DNA of 27,509 nucleotides, taken from Thermotogaceae bacterium (GTDB lineage: Bacteria > Thermotogota > Thermotogae > Thermotogales > Thermotogaceae). Below the pieces are notes generated by a model that was not told the origin of the DNA, did no database searches, and worked only from the letters and a program-made list of their open reading frames with translations. The stretch spans positions 1-27,509 of the forward strand of contig JAGHBG010000133.1 in assembly GCA_021161105.1 (NCBI GenBank), read 5' to 3'. A program made the translations under genes and the position numbers. This document shows positions 1 through 8,349 of the stretch, piece after piece (positions within the stretch are counted from its first letter, which is position 1; each line of letters opens with the position of its first letter).

Positions 1-1
1 A

Positions 2-949
2 ACTGATATGTTCTTGAGTCCGGACAAAATTAAAGCAATGATAATTATGGGAGAAAATCCTGTCGTATCTGATCCTGATTCGCAAAGAGTGGAAGAATTT
101 TTGAAGAACCTTGAATTTTATCTCTCAATAGAGATATTTATGAACGAGTCTAACCAGTATGCTGATGTTATCCTGCCAGCAGCCTCAGCTTTTGAAAAGG
201 ATGGAACCTTTACAAACACAGAAAGAAGAGTAATGAGAGTCAGGAAAGTTCTTGAAGCTCCTGGAGAAGCAAAGCCAGACTGGTGGATAATAAAAGAACT
301 TTCAAAACGCCTTGGATACCATATGGAGTATTCTCATCCATCGGAAATAATGGAAGAAATAAGGCAGGTAACTCCTATATATGCCGGAGTTACTTATGAA
401 AGAATAGAGAAGAAGGGGCTCCAATGGCCGGTTAGAGATATCAATCATCCTGGAACTCCAATACTCCATGTCGGAAGATTCAACTTTCCGGATGGGAAGG
501 GAAGATTTGTACCGGTTGAGTTCAAACCACCGAAAGAACTTCCAGATGAGGAGTACCCGTTCTATCTCACTACAGGAAGAATGCTGTATCACTTCCACAC
601 GGGTACTATGACAAGAAGGGTTAAAGGAATAAACAAGATAGTTGAAAAAGCTTATATGGAGATAAGCCCACAGGACGCAGAAAAACTTGGAATAAAAGAC
701 GAAGATGTCGTCAGAGTAACATCAAGAAGAGGCTCCATTCTTATCCACGCAAAGATAACGGACAGAATGCAACCCGGAGTTGTTTTCATACCCTTCCACT
801 TCGCAGAGGCGAAAGCGAATATATTAACTGGCGAATTTCTTGATCCAAAAGCAAGAATACCTGAATTCAAGGTTGCCGCAGTGAAGATAGAAAAAGTGGA
901 GGGTGTGAAGGAAGTAGAACTACCTGAGTATGTAAAGAAGCATTTGTGA
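2..949 (+). CDS. Formate dehydrogenase alpha subunit (molybdopterin oxidoreductase), C-terminal part
   Basis: This is the last ~315 residues of a molybdopterin-dependent oxidoreductase; the 5' part, including the iron-sulfur site and the Cys/Sec ligand of the metal, lies outside the window. The reading frame is open from base 2, so the first ATG at 8 is internal. Visible family features are the MGENP segment near the left edge, the ADVILPAAS...KDGTFTNTERR stretch typical of formate dehydrogenase large subunits, and the C-terminal molybdopterin-dinucleotide binding domain beginning near YLTTGRMLYHFHTGTMTRR and ending with the FIPFHFAEAKAN segment. The expected role is oxidation of formate (or CO2 reduction) with electrons passed to ferredoxin, NAD or a hydrogenase partner; which partner cannot be seen here. 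A strong terminator follows immediately, so it is the last gene of its operon. The molybdopterin family is secure; formate as substrate is likely but unproven. Confidence 0.88.
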   Translation, partial: TDMFLSPDKIKAMIIMGENPVVSDPDSQRVEEFLKNLEFYLSIEIFMNESNQYADVILPAASAFEKDGTFTNTERRVMRVRKVLEAPGEAKPDWWIIKELSKRLGYHMEYSHPSEIMEEIRQVTPIYAGVTYERIEKKGLQWPVRDINHPGTPILHVGRFNFPDGKGRFVPVEFKPPKELPDEEYPFYLTTGRMLYHFHTGTMTRRVKGINKIVEKAYMEISPQDAEKLGIKDEDVVRVTSRRGSILIHAKITDRMQPGVVFIPFHFAEAKANILTGEFLDPKARIPEFKVAAVKIEKVEGVKEVELPEYVKKHL

Positions 950-970
950 TATAAAGCATGAAATAATAAG

Positions 971-998
971 GCGGGCTTTGAGCCCGCTTTTTATTTTT
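971..998 (+). terminator. Rho-independent terminator after formate dehydrogenase
   Basis: A 7-bp GC-rich stem (GCGGGCT / AGCCCGC) with a 3-nt TTG loop lies at 971-987 and is followed by a T-rich run to 998. It starts 21 bases after the stop codon and separates the dehydrogenase from the envelope operon. Confidence 0.9.
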
Positions 999-1026
999 AA
1001 GATTAAAGAACAAATCTGTGTATAAT
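997..1026 (+). promoter_or_regulatory. Predicted sigma-70-type promoter of the LPP20/VWA operon
   Basis: A perfect TATAAT at 1021-1026 is preceded, 18 bases upstream, by TTAAGA (997-1002), a 4/6 match to the -35 consensus, which overlaps the T-tail of the previous terminator. Transcription would start near 1033, about 25 bases before the start codon at 1059. The -10 box is convincing; the -35 box is weaker. Confidence 0.5.
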
Positions 1027-1058
1027 TGAAATGGATTTTGCAGAGTGGGGGTGGTTGA

Positions 1059-2444
1059 ATGAATAAACTCAGGTTTTTTACTATTTTATTTGTGCTGATC
1101 TTTTCAATGGCTACTTTTGCTCAATCAAATGGAATGGTGGTTACAGTGGAAGGGTATGGAATGAACAAACAACAAGCCCTTGACGATGCGTATAGAAGAG
1201 CACTTGAAGAAGTTGCTGGAGCGTGGATAAAAGCAAAAACAAAAGTTGAAGATATGACACCAATAGAAGATCTTGTTTTAAGCAGGGTTTCTGGATTTGT
1301 TAAGTTAAAGAAGATTGTAAGTTATGAATATGACGAGGATATGGAATCTTACAAAGTTGTGGCAGAGGTTGAAGTTATTGAAGAAAATGTTAAAGAAGTG
1401 ATAAGTGATCTTTTGAAGGAAGCAGGTGACCCTTCAGTTGGATTGATTATTAAAGAAGAATATTCTCCCAAAGAAGGGAAATGTGAGTATGATTTAAATC
1501 CCATGTTTCTTGCAAGTTCTGGACTTAATGAAAAGTTATCGGCGGAAGGAATCACAACCCCGGATATAAGTACGTTAAGTGAATATAATGAAACTTTGAA
1601 AAAAAGTGGCGTCTCTGATAAAGACTTAGTTAAGATCTCTCAAGCTGCGGCAAATATTGTTTCTTACATTCTCTATGTAAAGGCTAATTATAGTGCAAGG
1701 TATGTTGAGGAATATGACGTGTGTTCTGTACGGTTGAACCTTGAGGGAAAGCTTGTAAGGGCAGATACAGGAGAAATTGTAAAAGCGTATGCATTCAGTG
1801 AAGTTCTGGCAGGCGGAACGCCTGAGGCTGCAATAAATAGAATTTTGAAGAAGATCATTCCAAATGTGACATCCAGGGTGGCAGAGGATATATATATGGA
1901 TAGAATTGTAAAGGCATTATCTGAGAGAAATATAAAAATAAGATTTGATCTTCCAGATCCCGAATACATGGGAAAAATAGAAGATTGTGTTGTTAACGGT
2001 TATATTGATGCAAAGAAAGTCACGGTAGTCAATAAAATGGGTAACACCATCATTTTATCTATTCTAACTATGGATAAAACAGATGAGGTTTGGGAAAAGC
2101 TCAAGGATATATGCAGTGAATTTAGTTTGAGTCTTATCACTCAGTCATCGAACTTTTTGGAGGTTGAAGTTACAGGTATTTTGAATACAGGTGAAATCAA
2201 GACAATAGTTCTTAGGTTCGATCTGGAGAAATTTTCATTATCAAAAGATGTTAAAAGTTGCGTCAGCAACATAAGCGATATTAAGAGTTTTAAAAGAATA
2301 TCTTTTAAACCTTATACTATAGAAGTAAAAACATATCTTGATGTAGAGGACTTGATAGATGTGATAATTAATTGCGAAGGATTTGAAGCAGAGGTAGAGG
2401 ATATAGCCGAGGATGGAAGCTGGGTACTTTTTAGCGTTAAATAA
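1059..2444 (+). CDS. Secreted protein with LPP20/FlgT-N-like domain
   Basis: 461 residues. The start ATG follows a GTGGGGGTGG ribosome binding site. A signal peptide (about residues 1-21, ending ATFA) predicts export to the periplasm. Residues ~27-117 look like the LPP20/FlgT N-terminal fold: a VEGYG strand, an alanine-rich helix (QALDDAYRRALEEVAG), a KVED turn and strands ending in VAEVEV. Residues ~190-275 have a second alpha/beta pattern with a RADTGEIV segment, reminiscent of CsgG/FlgT-type envelope lipoproteins, but I would not assign it firmly. The rest (~280-461) is an unrecognised alpha/beta region. There is no lipobox cysteine, so it is probably soluble or complex-bound. It heads a three-gene operon whose products all share diverged copies of the first domain, suggesting that they assemble together in the envelope. 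The exact function is unknown. Confidence 0.75.
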   Translation: MNKLRFFTILFVLIFSMATFAQSNGMVVTVEGYGMNKQQALDDAYRRALEEVAGAWIKAKTKVEDMTPIEDLVLSRVSGFVKLKKIVSYEYDEDMESYKVVAEVEVIEENVKEVISDLLKEAGDPSVGLIIKEEYSPKEGKCEYDLNPMFLASSGLNEKLSAEGITTPDISTLSEYNETLKKSGVSDKDLVKISQAAANIVSYILYVKANYSARYVEEYDVCSVRLNLEGKLVRADTGEIVKAYAFSEVLAGGTPEAAINRILKKIIPNVTSRVAEDIYMDRIVKALSERNIKIRFDLPDPEYMGKIEDCVVNGYIDAKKVTVVNKMGNTIILSILTMDKTDEVWEKLKDICSEFSLSLITQSSNFLEVEVTGILNTGEIKTIVLRFDLEKFSLSKDVKSCVSNISDIKSFKRISFKPYTIEVKTYLDVEDLIDVIINCEGFEAEVEDIAEDGSWVLFSVK

Positions 2445-2472
2445 GTAGATTTATGAGGGAGGGGTGTTCTTT

Positions 2473-4500
2473 ATGAAAAGAAGATTTGCGTTCTTTCTTG
2501 TTTCATTGCTGGTTGTTTCTTTAGCTTTTTCCTGCATACGAGTGACAGGAGTAAATGTAGGTTCTTATCCACAAGTTTACATATATGCTACTATGGATGT
2601 TCCGGATCCTGAAAATGCTAATTTTTATGTGATAGAAGGTGATGAAAAATTCAGTGCAGCTTTGTCGCGTGTTAAAGCAACCATGAAAGAACCTTCAGTT
2701 GATTTTATCGTTGTATTTGACATAACAGGCAGTATGGACGATGAAATAAGAAGTGTAAAAGCGAAGATAAAAGATTTTGCTGATAAAGTGAAAAATGCTG
2801 GGTTTGACTACAGATTGAGTTTGGTAACTTTTAAAGACAGAGTTGTAAGGGGAGATTATGGATTTACCTCAGATGTAGAGTTATTTAAAAATTGGCTCTC
2901 CTTATTAACAGCGAGCGGAGGAGGAGATGATCCAGAAGCAGCTCTTGATGCTCTGATGTATGCTATGAGACTTCCTGTAAGAAGAGAATCCATGAAAGTT
3001 TTGATTCTTGTTACCGATGCTCCGTATCATTACAAAGAAGACGGGAGTGGATTTTCTAAGTATAGCGTAGATGATGTTAGATATATGGTGCAAAAATTTG
3101 GTTTCATTCTTTACTCCATATCTCCAAAGTCTTCAGAATATAGAAAACTTGTTTCAGGTTTTGGTGAAGTGTTCGATATTCATTCTTCACGAGGAATATC
3201 ATTAATTCTTGATGAAATTGCCAGAGAAGTCACTTCGCAGATTGCAGTGGTTTATACAACTAAGGAAAGGGATACTGGTCAGAAGGTAGATTTTAAGCTG
3301 GAAGCTGATTACAATGGAAAGAAAGGCTCAGGAGTTTACGCTGCTTTTGGCAGTTATGTAGTTCCTTCGCGTCCTAAAGTAGAAAATCTTACGATTATAG
3401 CAGAAGGTCAGGCGTTTGTGGATCCTAACAAGCCAGAAGCACAAGCAATTTTAATGGCAAGAGAGGCTGCGATTTTAGACGCGAAAAGACTGATTTTAGA
3501 ATCTCTGGATAAGGTTAAAGTAGATGAGGAAATAACAATAGAGGATGCAATGATGACAAACGAAGATTTGAAAACGCAGGTTAATGGTGTCATAGCTGGT
3601 GGAGAAGTTGTGAGCGAAGATTATGATGAGGAATGGGGAGTTTATACCGTTGAAGTAAAGGTTGATTTACAAAGAATATATGACAACATTTTGCATACTA
3701 CAAAATATGTTCCTAAATGGGATAAAAGGATAGTTATAGGCCGGGGAGTTGTGGCTATTAACGATAAAGTAAAACCAGCTGGAAGAGCTGTGCTTTTGGC
3801 AAGAAGAGGAGCTATTGCCGAAGCGCAGGCTAACTTGCTTGCAGTGATAAAAGGAATGCATATAGATGCCGATACTACAGTTGAGGATGAAATGCGTGTT
3901 AATGTCAATTTAACCGCAAAGCTTGAAGGGGTTTTAAGAGGAGCAATAGTTATTGACGAGATGAAAAATCATACGAGCTTAGAAGAAATAATGAAAAAGG
4001 GGTATTACTGGGTATCAATGGCAGCACCAGTTGATAGCAGAGGTTTTCAGTATCTTCTTGAAAAGTACGGTCAAAAGGTAAGTGGCGGAGAAACTATATT
4101 AAGCGCTGTTGAGGGAACAAGCTCAAAGCCAGAATTTAAGCCATCTATTGTTGCTAAAAAGGTTAAATGGCTCATAATAGATGCCAGTGGTAACGAGATT
4201 ATGTTAACGCTTCATGGATACACTCTATGTTCTAAAGATGGAAAAGTTGTTTTCACTCCATCAGTAGAGGAATCTGATGAACTTCCAATGGACATGCTTG
4301 TATCGTTGAGTGAGGCATTGAGCGAGCATCCCAATGCGGTTGTTTATAAAGCTATAAAAGTTGACATTATAGACGCAAAAGTATATGTTGATGCTGATTA
4401 TGAGACTTTAAGAAAATTGATATATGATCAGGGTATAGGAGAGAAAGGCAATATAACCATAGTTTCCGATCGGCTTAAGATGGGTTCAGGAGGTGAATAA
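2473..4500 (+). CDS. VWA-domain envelope protein with two LPP20-like modules
   Basis: 675 residues. The ATG at 2473 is chosen over an in-frame GTG at 2464 because the AGGGAGGGG ribosome binding site (2456-2464) lies at the right distance from the ATG and overlaps the GTG. An N-terminal signal peptide ends in LAFSC (Cys21), a possible but non-canonical lipobox. Residues ~76-260 form a von Willebrand A domain: MIDAS start DITGS at 83-87, the GGGDDPEAALDAL helix near 150-160, and LILVTDAP with Asp182, so metal-dependent ligand binding is likely. Two LPP20/FlgT-N-like modules follow (about 308-404 and 420-520), each with an alanine-rich helix and an (I/V)ED turn. The C-terminal ~120 residues are unrecognised. 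It sits between the other two members of the operon, 28 bases after the first and 2 bases before the third. A role as adhesin or scaffold of an envelope complex is an inference. Confidence 0.8.
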   Translation: MKRRFAFFLVSLLVVSLAFSCIRVTGVNVGSYPQVYIYATMDVPDPENANFYVIEGDEKFSAALSRVKATMKEPSVDFIVVFDITGSMDDEIRSVKAKIKDFADKVKNAGFDYRLSLVTFKDRVVRGDYGFTSDVELFKNWLSLLTASGGGDDPEAALDALMYAMRLPVRRESMKVLILVTDAPYHYKEDGSGFSKYSVDDVRYMVQKFGFILYSISPKSSEYRKLVSGFGEVFDIHSSRGISLILDEIAREVTSQIAVVYTTKERDTGQKVDFKLEADYNGKKGSGVYAAFGSYVVPSRPKVENLTIIAEGQAFVDPNKPEAQAILMAREAAILDAKRLILESLDKVKVDEEITIEDAMMTNEDLKTQVNGVIAGGEVVSEDYDEEWGVYTVEVKVDLQRIYDNILHTTKYVPKWDKRIVIGRGVVAINDKVKPAGRAVLLARRGAIAEAQANLLAVIKGMHIDADTTVEDEMRVNVNLTAKLEGVLRGAIVIDEMKNHTSLEEIMKKGYYWVSMAAPVDSRGFQYLLEKYGQKVSGGETILSAVEGTSSKPEFKPSIVAKKVKWLIIDASGNEIMLTLHGYTLCSKDGKVVFTPSVEESDELPMDMLVSLSEALSEHPNAVVYKAIKVDIIDAKVYVDADYETLRKLIYDQGIGEKGNITIVSDRLKMGSGGE

Positions 4501-4502
4501 AA

Positions 4503-6488
4503 TTGCGCCTAAGAAAAGCAAATGTTGATGATACCACTCTCTGGTTGATAGTTGGTGGAGCTGCTTTGATTGGTTTGATGGGAATATTTTTCTTAATGAA
4601 TAGTGGAAAACATGTTTCGCAATGTGATCTTACGCCGCCACCGGGATACGTTTATGGTGTTGGTGATGCTATCGAAGATAGCGAATCTAAAGCAAGGGCA
4701 GAAGCTATGGAAATAGCCCTTGATGATCTTGTCGGTAAGTTGATAGTTACAGTTGAGTCTGAAAAAGAGCTTAATAAATATATGGTTGCTGTAGAGAATA
4801 AGGGAGAAGTGGAAAAATCAGGAGCAGAGTCTATGAAAGTTAAGGTTAATCTGAAAAGTGTTCTTCAGGTATCGAATTTTCAAACAAAGGAATGTGTATT
4901 AGAAAAGGGAAATAGATACCATATAAAAATAATAGTTTATATGCCAGAGCTTTATGCTCAAAATCTTGTTCTTGCTTACAGTTATTCTCAGGTAGTGAAA
5001 GAGCTTGTGAAAAACAGACAATATTTCACTGCTTTGGAATTTGCACAAAAATTGAAGGAACATTCTTTGATGATTCAACCAGTCCCTCCCTCAATAGCTG
5101 ACAGCTCAAAGTACATAGCAGAAGCTGAAGAAGCTGTCAAGAAGGCAAAAGCTATAATGGCAAAGCTTGATACGATTGATGTCTCTACTTCAGAAGGGTA
5201 CATGAAGTATCTTGTTTACCTTAACGAACTTTCAAAAACGGCATCTGATGTTCCAGATTTTGATCAATATATTGGAAAGATAAAAAGTTCAAAATCAGTT
5301 ACTTTTAACCTTGAAGGTCCAAGATACGTTGTTAAAGGTCAAAAAGTTATTTTGAAGCTTAAAACTGTTCCAGCAGTTGAGGGTTCTTATAAAGTAAACC
5401 TGAAATCTTTTGGAGGGAGCTTTCCAGAAGAAACTTATTTAGAAGATGGTCTGGCTTTAATAGAAGGTTATGTGAAAGGTGATACAGCGGAAGTTGAAGT
5501 TAACTTATCAAATGTTGTTGTGGTTGATTGGAAACCGGATGCTGTATATAGCCATAATCTGAAGAATGTTGTAAAAGCTTTGCTGTCCACGGCGGAAAGA
5601 CCTTACGAGAAAGTGATATTTCTTCCGAGGAATTGGAAAGGTTGTGATATAGAGGCTGCTTATTATGCACAAAGAATGGCAGTGGATTTTGGCTGGAAAG
5701 TTGTAGATGTTGAAAAAGTCGCTGAAAATTTTGGGAAGCTCTTTCCAACTTATGAAGATGCTAAATTTGAAATGGCTTCTCCTGTTTATGTAGAGGTTAA
5801 TAATTCTGGTGCGTCTCTTTATGGAGCAAGGAGATCTCAAATAGAGGTCGACGGGTGGTCTCCAGATAGTTGTATTAATGAGTATATGGAAATATTCGCG
5901 AAGGCTGCTGTAATGACCAAGAATTTTGAGGCGGTCCGATCGTATCCTGATAGCTTCATTAAATCTGTTGCATTTATGCTTGATGGAAAGCTTGAGAGAG
6001 CTTTATCAGTATTGGAAGGTATGGAAGATAAAAGGGCGATATTGTTGAAAGCTTACATAAGTTATCAAATGGGAAATTATAAAGATGCTGTACAGCTCTC
6101 CAAAGATGTTACAGAAGATTACCCAGAACATGCATATTGGATAATGGCGAGATCCTTTGCTAAGATAAATGATTCCGTGTATCTGTTAAAGGAAATGAGA
6201 GATCTGTACAGAGCCATAAAAAATGTTAAAGATTGTCACCCCGGATATTATGCAGCAGCGGTTCTTTTAGAAAAATTTGGAAACTACAATGAAGCGAAAG
6301 ATTGGATTTTAAAGGCGCTTGATATAGATTCAAATAACCCGGAATATTTATACGAGTATGCAAAAATACTTCATGGGCTTAAAAAGGACGATAAGGCAAA
6401 AGGAATACTTGTGAATTTGTCTGAAGAGAATTTGCCAATGTCCTTGAAAGAAAAAGTGGAACAGCTTTTGGAAAAAATAGAAAAATAA
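4503..6488 (+). CDS. Membrane-anchored LPP20-like and TPR-repeat protein
   Basis: 661 residues. The start is TTG at 4503, placed 7 bases after an AGGAGGTGA ribosome binding site that overlaps the end of the preceding gene. Residues ~12-32 form one hydrophobic segment (WLIVGGAALIGLMGIFFLM), a likely uncleaved anchor with the rest outside the cytoplasm. Residues ~44-155 are a third kind of LPP20-like module in the operon. Residues ~265-340 are rich in beta strands (LEGPRYVVKGQKVILKLK), suggesting an Ig-like domain. From about 480 to the end there are repeated helix pairs with TPR-type spacing (GNYKDAVQLS, GNYNEAKDWILKAL, PEYLYEYAKIL). TPR repeats normally hold protein partners, so this may anchor the two exported proteins encoded upstream to the membrane. 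Function is not known; the operon is closed by a terminator. Confidence 0.75.
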   Translation: MRLRKANVDDTTLWLIVGGAALIGLMGIFFLMNSGKHVSQCDLTPPPGYVYGVGDAIEDSESKARAEAMEIALDDLVGKLIVTVESEKELNKYMVAVENKGEVEKSGAESMKVKVNLKSVLQVSNFQTKECVLEKGNRYHIKIIVYMPELYAQNLVLAYSYSQVVKELVKNRQYFTALEFAQKLKEHSLMIQPVPPSIADSSKYIAEAEEAVKKAKAIMAKLDTIDVSTSEGYMKYLVYLNELSKTASDVPDFDQYIGKIKSSKSVTFNLEGPRYVVKGQKVILKLKTVPAVEGSYKVNLKSFGGSFPEETYLEDGLALIEGYVKGDTAEVEVNLSNVVVVDWKPDAVYSHNLKNVVKALLSTAERPYEKVIFLPRNWKGCDIEAAYYAQRMAVDFGWKVVDVEKVAENFGKLFPTYEDAKFEMASPVYVEVNNSGASLYGARRSQIEVDGWSPDSCINEYMEIFAKAAVMTKNFEAVRSYPDSFIKSVAFMLDGKLERALSVLEGMEDKRAILLKAYISYQMGNYKDAVQLSKDVTEDYPEHAYWIMARSFAKINDSVYLLKEMRDLYRAIKNVKDCHPGYYAAAVLLEKFGNYNEAKDWILKALDIDSNNPEYLYEYAKILHGLKKDDKAKGILVNLSEENLPMSLKEKVEQLLEKIEK

Positions 6489-6512
6489 AGAACCATTATT
6501 AATGAAAAATCT

Positions 6513-6536
6513 GGCGCCTTTTTGGCGCCTTTTTAT
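6513..6536 (+). terminator. Terminator between convergent operons
   Basis: Two copies of the self-complementary hexamer GGCGCC (6513-6518 and 6524-6529) flank a TTTTT loop and are followed by TTTTTAT. On the minus strand the same hairpin is followed, two bases on, by a run of five T. It can therefore stop both the plus-strand envelope operon and the minus-strand rplY-pth-mcsA operon, whose last stop codon (6533-6535) lies next to the stem. Confidence 0.85.
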
Positions 6537-6964
6537 ATGTTGTTCATAATATGCAGGATTTTCTGAATTTCTTCTTTTATTTTGCTGGCTTTTTTGTAGT
6601 CTTCGTTTTCAACCGCTTTATCAAGGCGTTTTTTAAGTAGATATATATGCCTTTCATATATTTCTTTTGTTATTCTCTTGTCAGTTTCTTTGTCTTTTTT
6701 GAATAGTATTCTCAGAACTGCAACAGGCATTTTTATGAAAACATCTGAGTGCTCACCGCCTATTTCAAATTTACGGGTTACGGCAGCTTCCTGAACTATA
6801 GTTGCGTGAGCTGTAAGCATCTTTAAGCCAGATATAGAAACTTCGTTTCCCTGCTTTATTGTTTCTATCAGGCATTCTTTACAATATGCTGCGGCTTTTG
6901 GAATTCCATCTGAATGAAATTTATACACATATTCTGCTTCTTTACCACATCTTTGGCACCGCAC
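6533..6964 (-). CDS. McsA-like zinc/UVR-domain protein
   Basis: 143 residues, starting with GTG at 6964, preceded by GAGGTGG at good spacing. One zinc-binding set is visible (Cys3-x-x-Cys6 and Cys28-x-x-Cys31), and a C-terminal UVR/UvrB-UvrC motif lies at about 107-140 (LLKKRLDKAVENEDYKKASK). This is the layout of McsA, in Gram-positive bacteria an activator of the arginine kinase McsB and part of the CtsR/ClpC stress system. Neither McsB nor ClpC nor CtsR is encoded nearby, and the protein has a single Cys pair set where some McsA proteins have more. It begins one base after the stop codon of pth and is presumably co-translated with it. Its real partner here is unknown; a protein-stress or metal-sensing role is inferred from the family only. 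Confidence 0.72.
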   Translation of the reverse strand: MRCQRCGKEAEYVYKFHSDGIPKAAAYCKECLIETIKQGNEVSISGLKMLTAHATIVQEAAVTRKFEIGGEHSDVFIKMPVAVLRILFKKDKETDKRITKEIYERHIYLLKKRLDKAVENEDYKKASKIKEEIQKILHIMNNI

Positions 6965-6965
6965 T

Positions 6966-7526
6966 TTATTCCACCTCTTTAGAATTATACATACTCATTG
7001 CTTTATCAATTCCATCATTTATTATAACTTCAAAGGCTTCTTTTGCCGCAGTAATAACTTTGTATAATTTAGATAGTTCTTCATCAGAAAACTCTCCCAG
7101 AACAAATTCTGCCAATCGCATTCCAGCGGGTTTTGGACCAATACCTATACGTATCCTTTTACAATTTTCTGTTTCTAAAACGTCGATTATAGATTTTATT
7201 CCATTGTGTCCTCCATCAGAACCCTTTTTTCTTATTCTTATTTTTCCCAAAGGGAGCCATATATCATCGTAAGCTACGATCATATCCTCTATCTTTAAAT
7301 TGAATTTTCTCATAAAATACGGAAAAGCTTCTCCACTCAAATTCATATATGTCGTAGGTTTAATAAGTATGAAGTCTGTGCATTTGCTATATATATAAAG
7401 ACGCTCCCCTTCCCACGGGGAGCATCTACACTCATTTTGTATATAATCAACGAGAATGAAACCCACATTATGTCTGGTGAAGACATACTGCGCGCCGGGA
7501 TTTCCAAGTCCCACCAGGCAATACAT
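6966..7526 (-). CDS. pth: Peptidyl-tRNA hydrolase
   Basis: 186 residues, the normal length for bacterial Pth. The enzyme cleaves the ester bond of peptidyl-tRNAs that fall off the ribosome, recycling tRNA in the cytoplasm. The N-terminal VGLGNPG with Asn9, the RHN motif with catalytic His19, the KPTTYMNLSG segment (56-65) and YDD with Asp87, which matches the catalytic aspartate, are all present, as is the GSDGGHNG loop. The start ATG overlaps the rplY stop codon by one base (TAATG) and an AGGAG lies just upstream, so translation is coupled to rplY. The pairing of rplY with pth is a common bacterial gene order, which supports both calls. Confidence 0.96.
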   Translation of the reverse strand: MYCLVGLGNPGAQYVFTRHNVGFILVDYIQNECRCSPWEGERLYIYSKCTDFILIKPTTYMNLSGEAFPYFMRKFNLKIEDMIVAYDDIWLPLGKIRIRKKGSDGGHNGIKSIIDVLETENCKRIRIGIGPKPAGMRLAEFVLGEFSDEELSKLYKVITAAKEAFEVIINDGIDKAMSMYNSKEVE

Positions 7527-8191
7527 TACTCCTCTTCCTTTTCTTTACCTTTCTTTATAACCTCAGGTTGTGCTTCTTCTTGTTCTTCTTCAGTTGCTAC
7601 TTCTTCAACAGCTTCCTCTTCTACACCTCTTCTTGGGGCTATGACAACGGCCAGAACTTCTTCTTCATCGAGTGTTGGTTTTACATCCTCAGGAAGTTCG
7701 AGATCCTTAACATGTAAACTTTCACCAAGTCCGAGATTTTCTATGTTGACTTCGATCTTGTCGATTATCTTATCAGGGTCGATTTCAACTGGAAGTTCCT
7801 CAACAAGGATTTCAAGAAGTCCTCCTCTTTCAACGCCAATAGGTTTACCTATGTATTCAATAGGAATGTTTGTGTGCATCTTATGACCTTTCATTGGTAC
7901 ATAGAAATCGATGTGTACGATATTATCATGAACCTTGTCTCTTTGTATCGTTTTGAGAAAAACTCTGATATCTTTTTCTCCGTCGTCTGTGATCAATTTT
8001 AAAGTAATTGGCGTAGTTTCCGTAATGTGATGGAAAACCCTTTCAACCTCGGATTTCTTGAGCTTAATTGGGAAGGGTTCCTGAGCAGGTCCGTAGACAA
8101 TGCCCGGAATGTAACCTGCTTTTCTCAATCTTTTTACGGGTCTTTTTCCAAGTTCTTTTCTAATTTCCGCGTGAAACGTTGCCGTCTTCAT
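7526..8191 (-). CDS. rplY: Ribosomal protein bL25, long (Ctc) form
   Basis: 221 residues, the two-domain Ctc/TL5 form rather than the short E. coli form. The N-terminal domain (about 1-92) is the 5S-rRNA binding beta barrel, opening with a RKELGKRPVKRLRKAGYIP segment and continuing through IVYGP. The C-terminal domain (about 95-185) starts HIDFYVPMKGHKMHTNIP and contains the EEVLAVV strand. The last ~30 residues are a low-complexity Glu-rich tail with a lysine end. It binds 5S rRNA in the central protuberance of the large subunit. A GGAGGG site lies upstream of the ATG at 8191 and a good promoter is visible at 8233-8260. It is the first gene of an operon with pth and an mcsA-like gene. Confidence 0.95.
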   Translation of the reverse strand: MKTATFHAEIRKELGKRPVKRLRKAGYIPGIVYGPAQEPFPIKLKKSEVERVFHHITETTPITLKLITDDGEKDIRVFLKTIQRDKVHDNIVHIDFYVPMKGHKMHTNIPIEYIGKPIGVERGGLLEILVEELPVEIDPDKIIDKIEVNIENLGLGESLHVKDLELPEDVKPTLDEEEVLAVVIAPRRGVEEEAVEEVATEEEQEEAQPEVIKKGKEKEEE

Positions 8192-8232
8192 ACGCCTATC
8201 CCTCCTTTAAGAGTTTTCGGCGCGCCTGTAAT

Positions 8233-8260
8233 GTTATATCACAAACTTCGAAACTGTTAA
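8233..8260 (-). promoter_or_regulatory. Predicted promoter of rplY-pth-mcsA
   Basis: Read on the minus strand: TTAACA (8255-8260, 5/6 match to the -35 consensus), a 16-base spacer, and TATAAC (8233-8238), directly preceded by TGA, which makes an extended -10 element. The transcript would start about 35 bases before the rplY start codon. Confidence 0.55.
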
Positions 8261-8310
8261 AGGGATAAGTTGGAGTGTAAGTAGATTGATAGGTCATTTT
8301 GCAAAAATTC

Positions 8311-8319
8311 TGATAGAAT
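8311..8319 (+). promoter_or_regulatory. Predicted extended -10 promoter of the LptA-like operon
   Basis: TGATAGAAT (8311-8319) is an extended -10 element with a 5/6 hexamer, ~30 bases before the start at 8350. I see no convincing -35 box at 16-18 bases. It is divergent from the rplY promoter and likely drives the long run of genes up to 16863. Confidence 0.4.
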
Positions 8320-8349
8320 AAAAAAGAAAGCAACAGGAAAGGGGATTTG

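Noticed and set aside
2464..2472. Upstream GTG start for the VWA protein
   Set aside because: It overlaps the AGGGAGGGG ribosome binding site; the ATG at 2473 has correct spacing and gives a normal signal peptide.
6859..7272. 137-codon plus-strand open frame over pth
   Set aside because: Antisense to well-supported pth and the mcsA-like gene; no recognisable protein pattern.
7437..7886. 149-codon Ser-rich open frame on the plus strand
   Set aside because: It is the antisense of the Glu-rich tail and C-terminal domain of bL25, which explains its Ser/Thr richness. No ribosome binding site or family resemblance.
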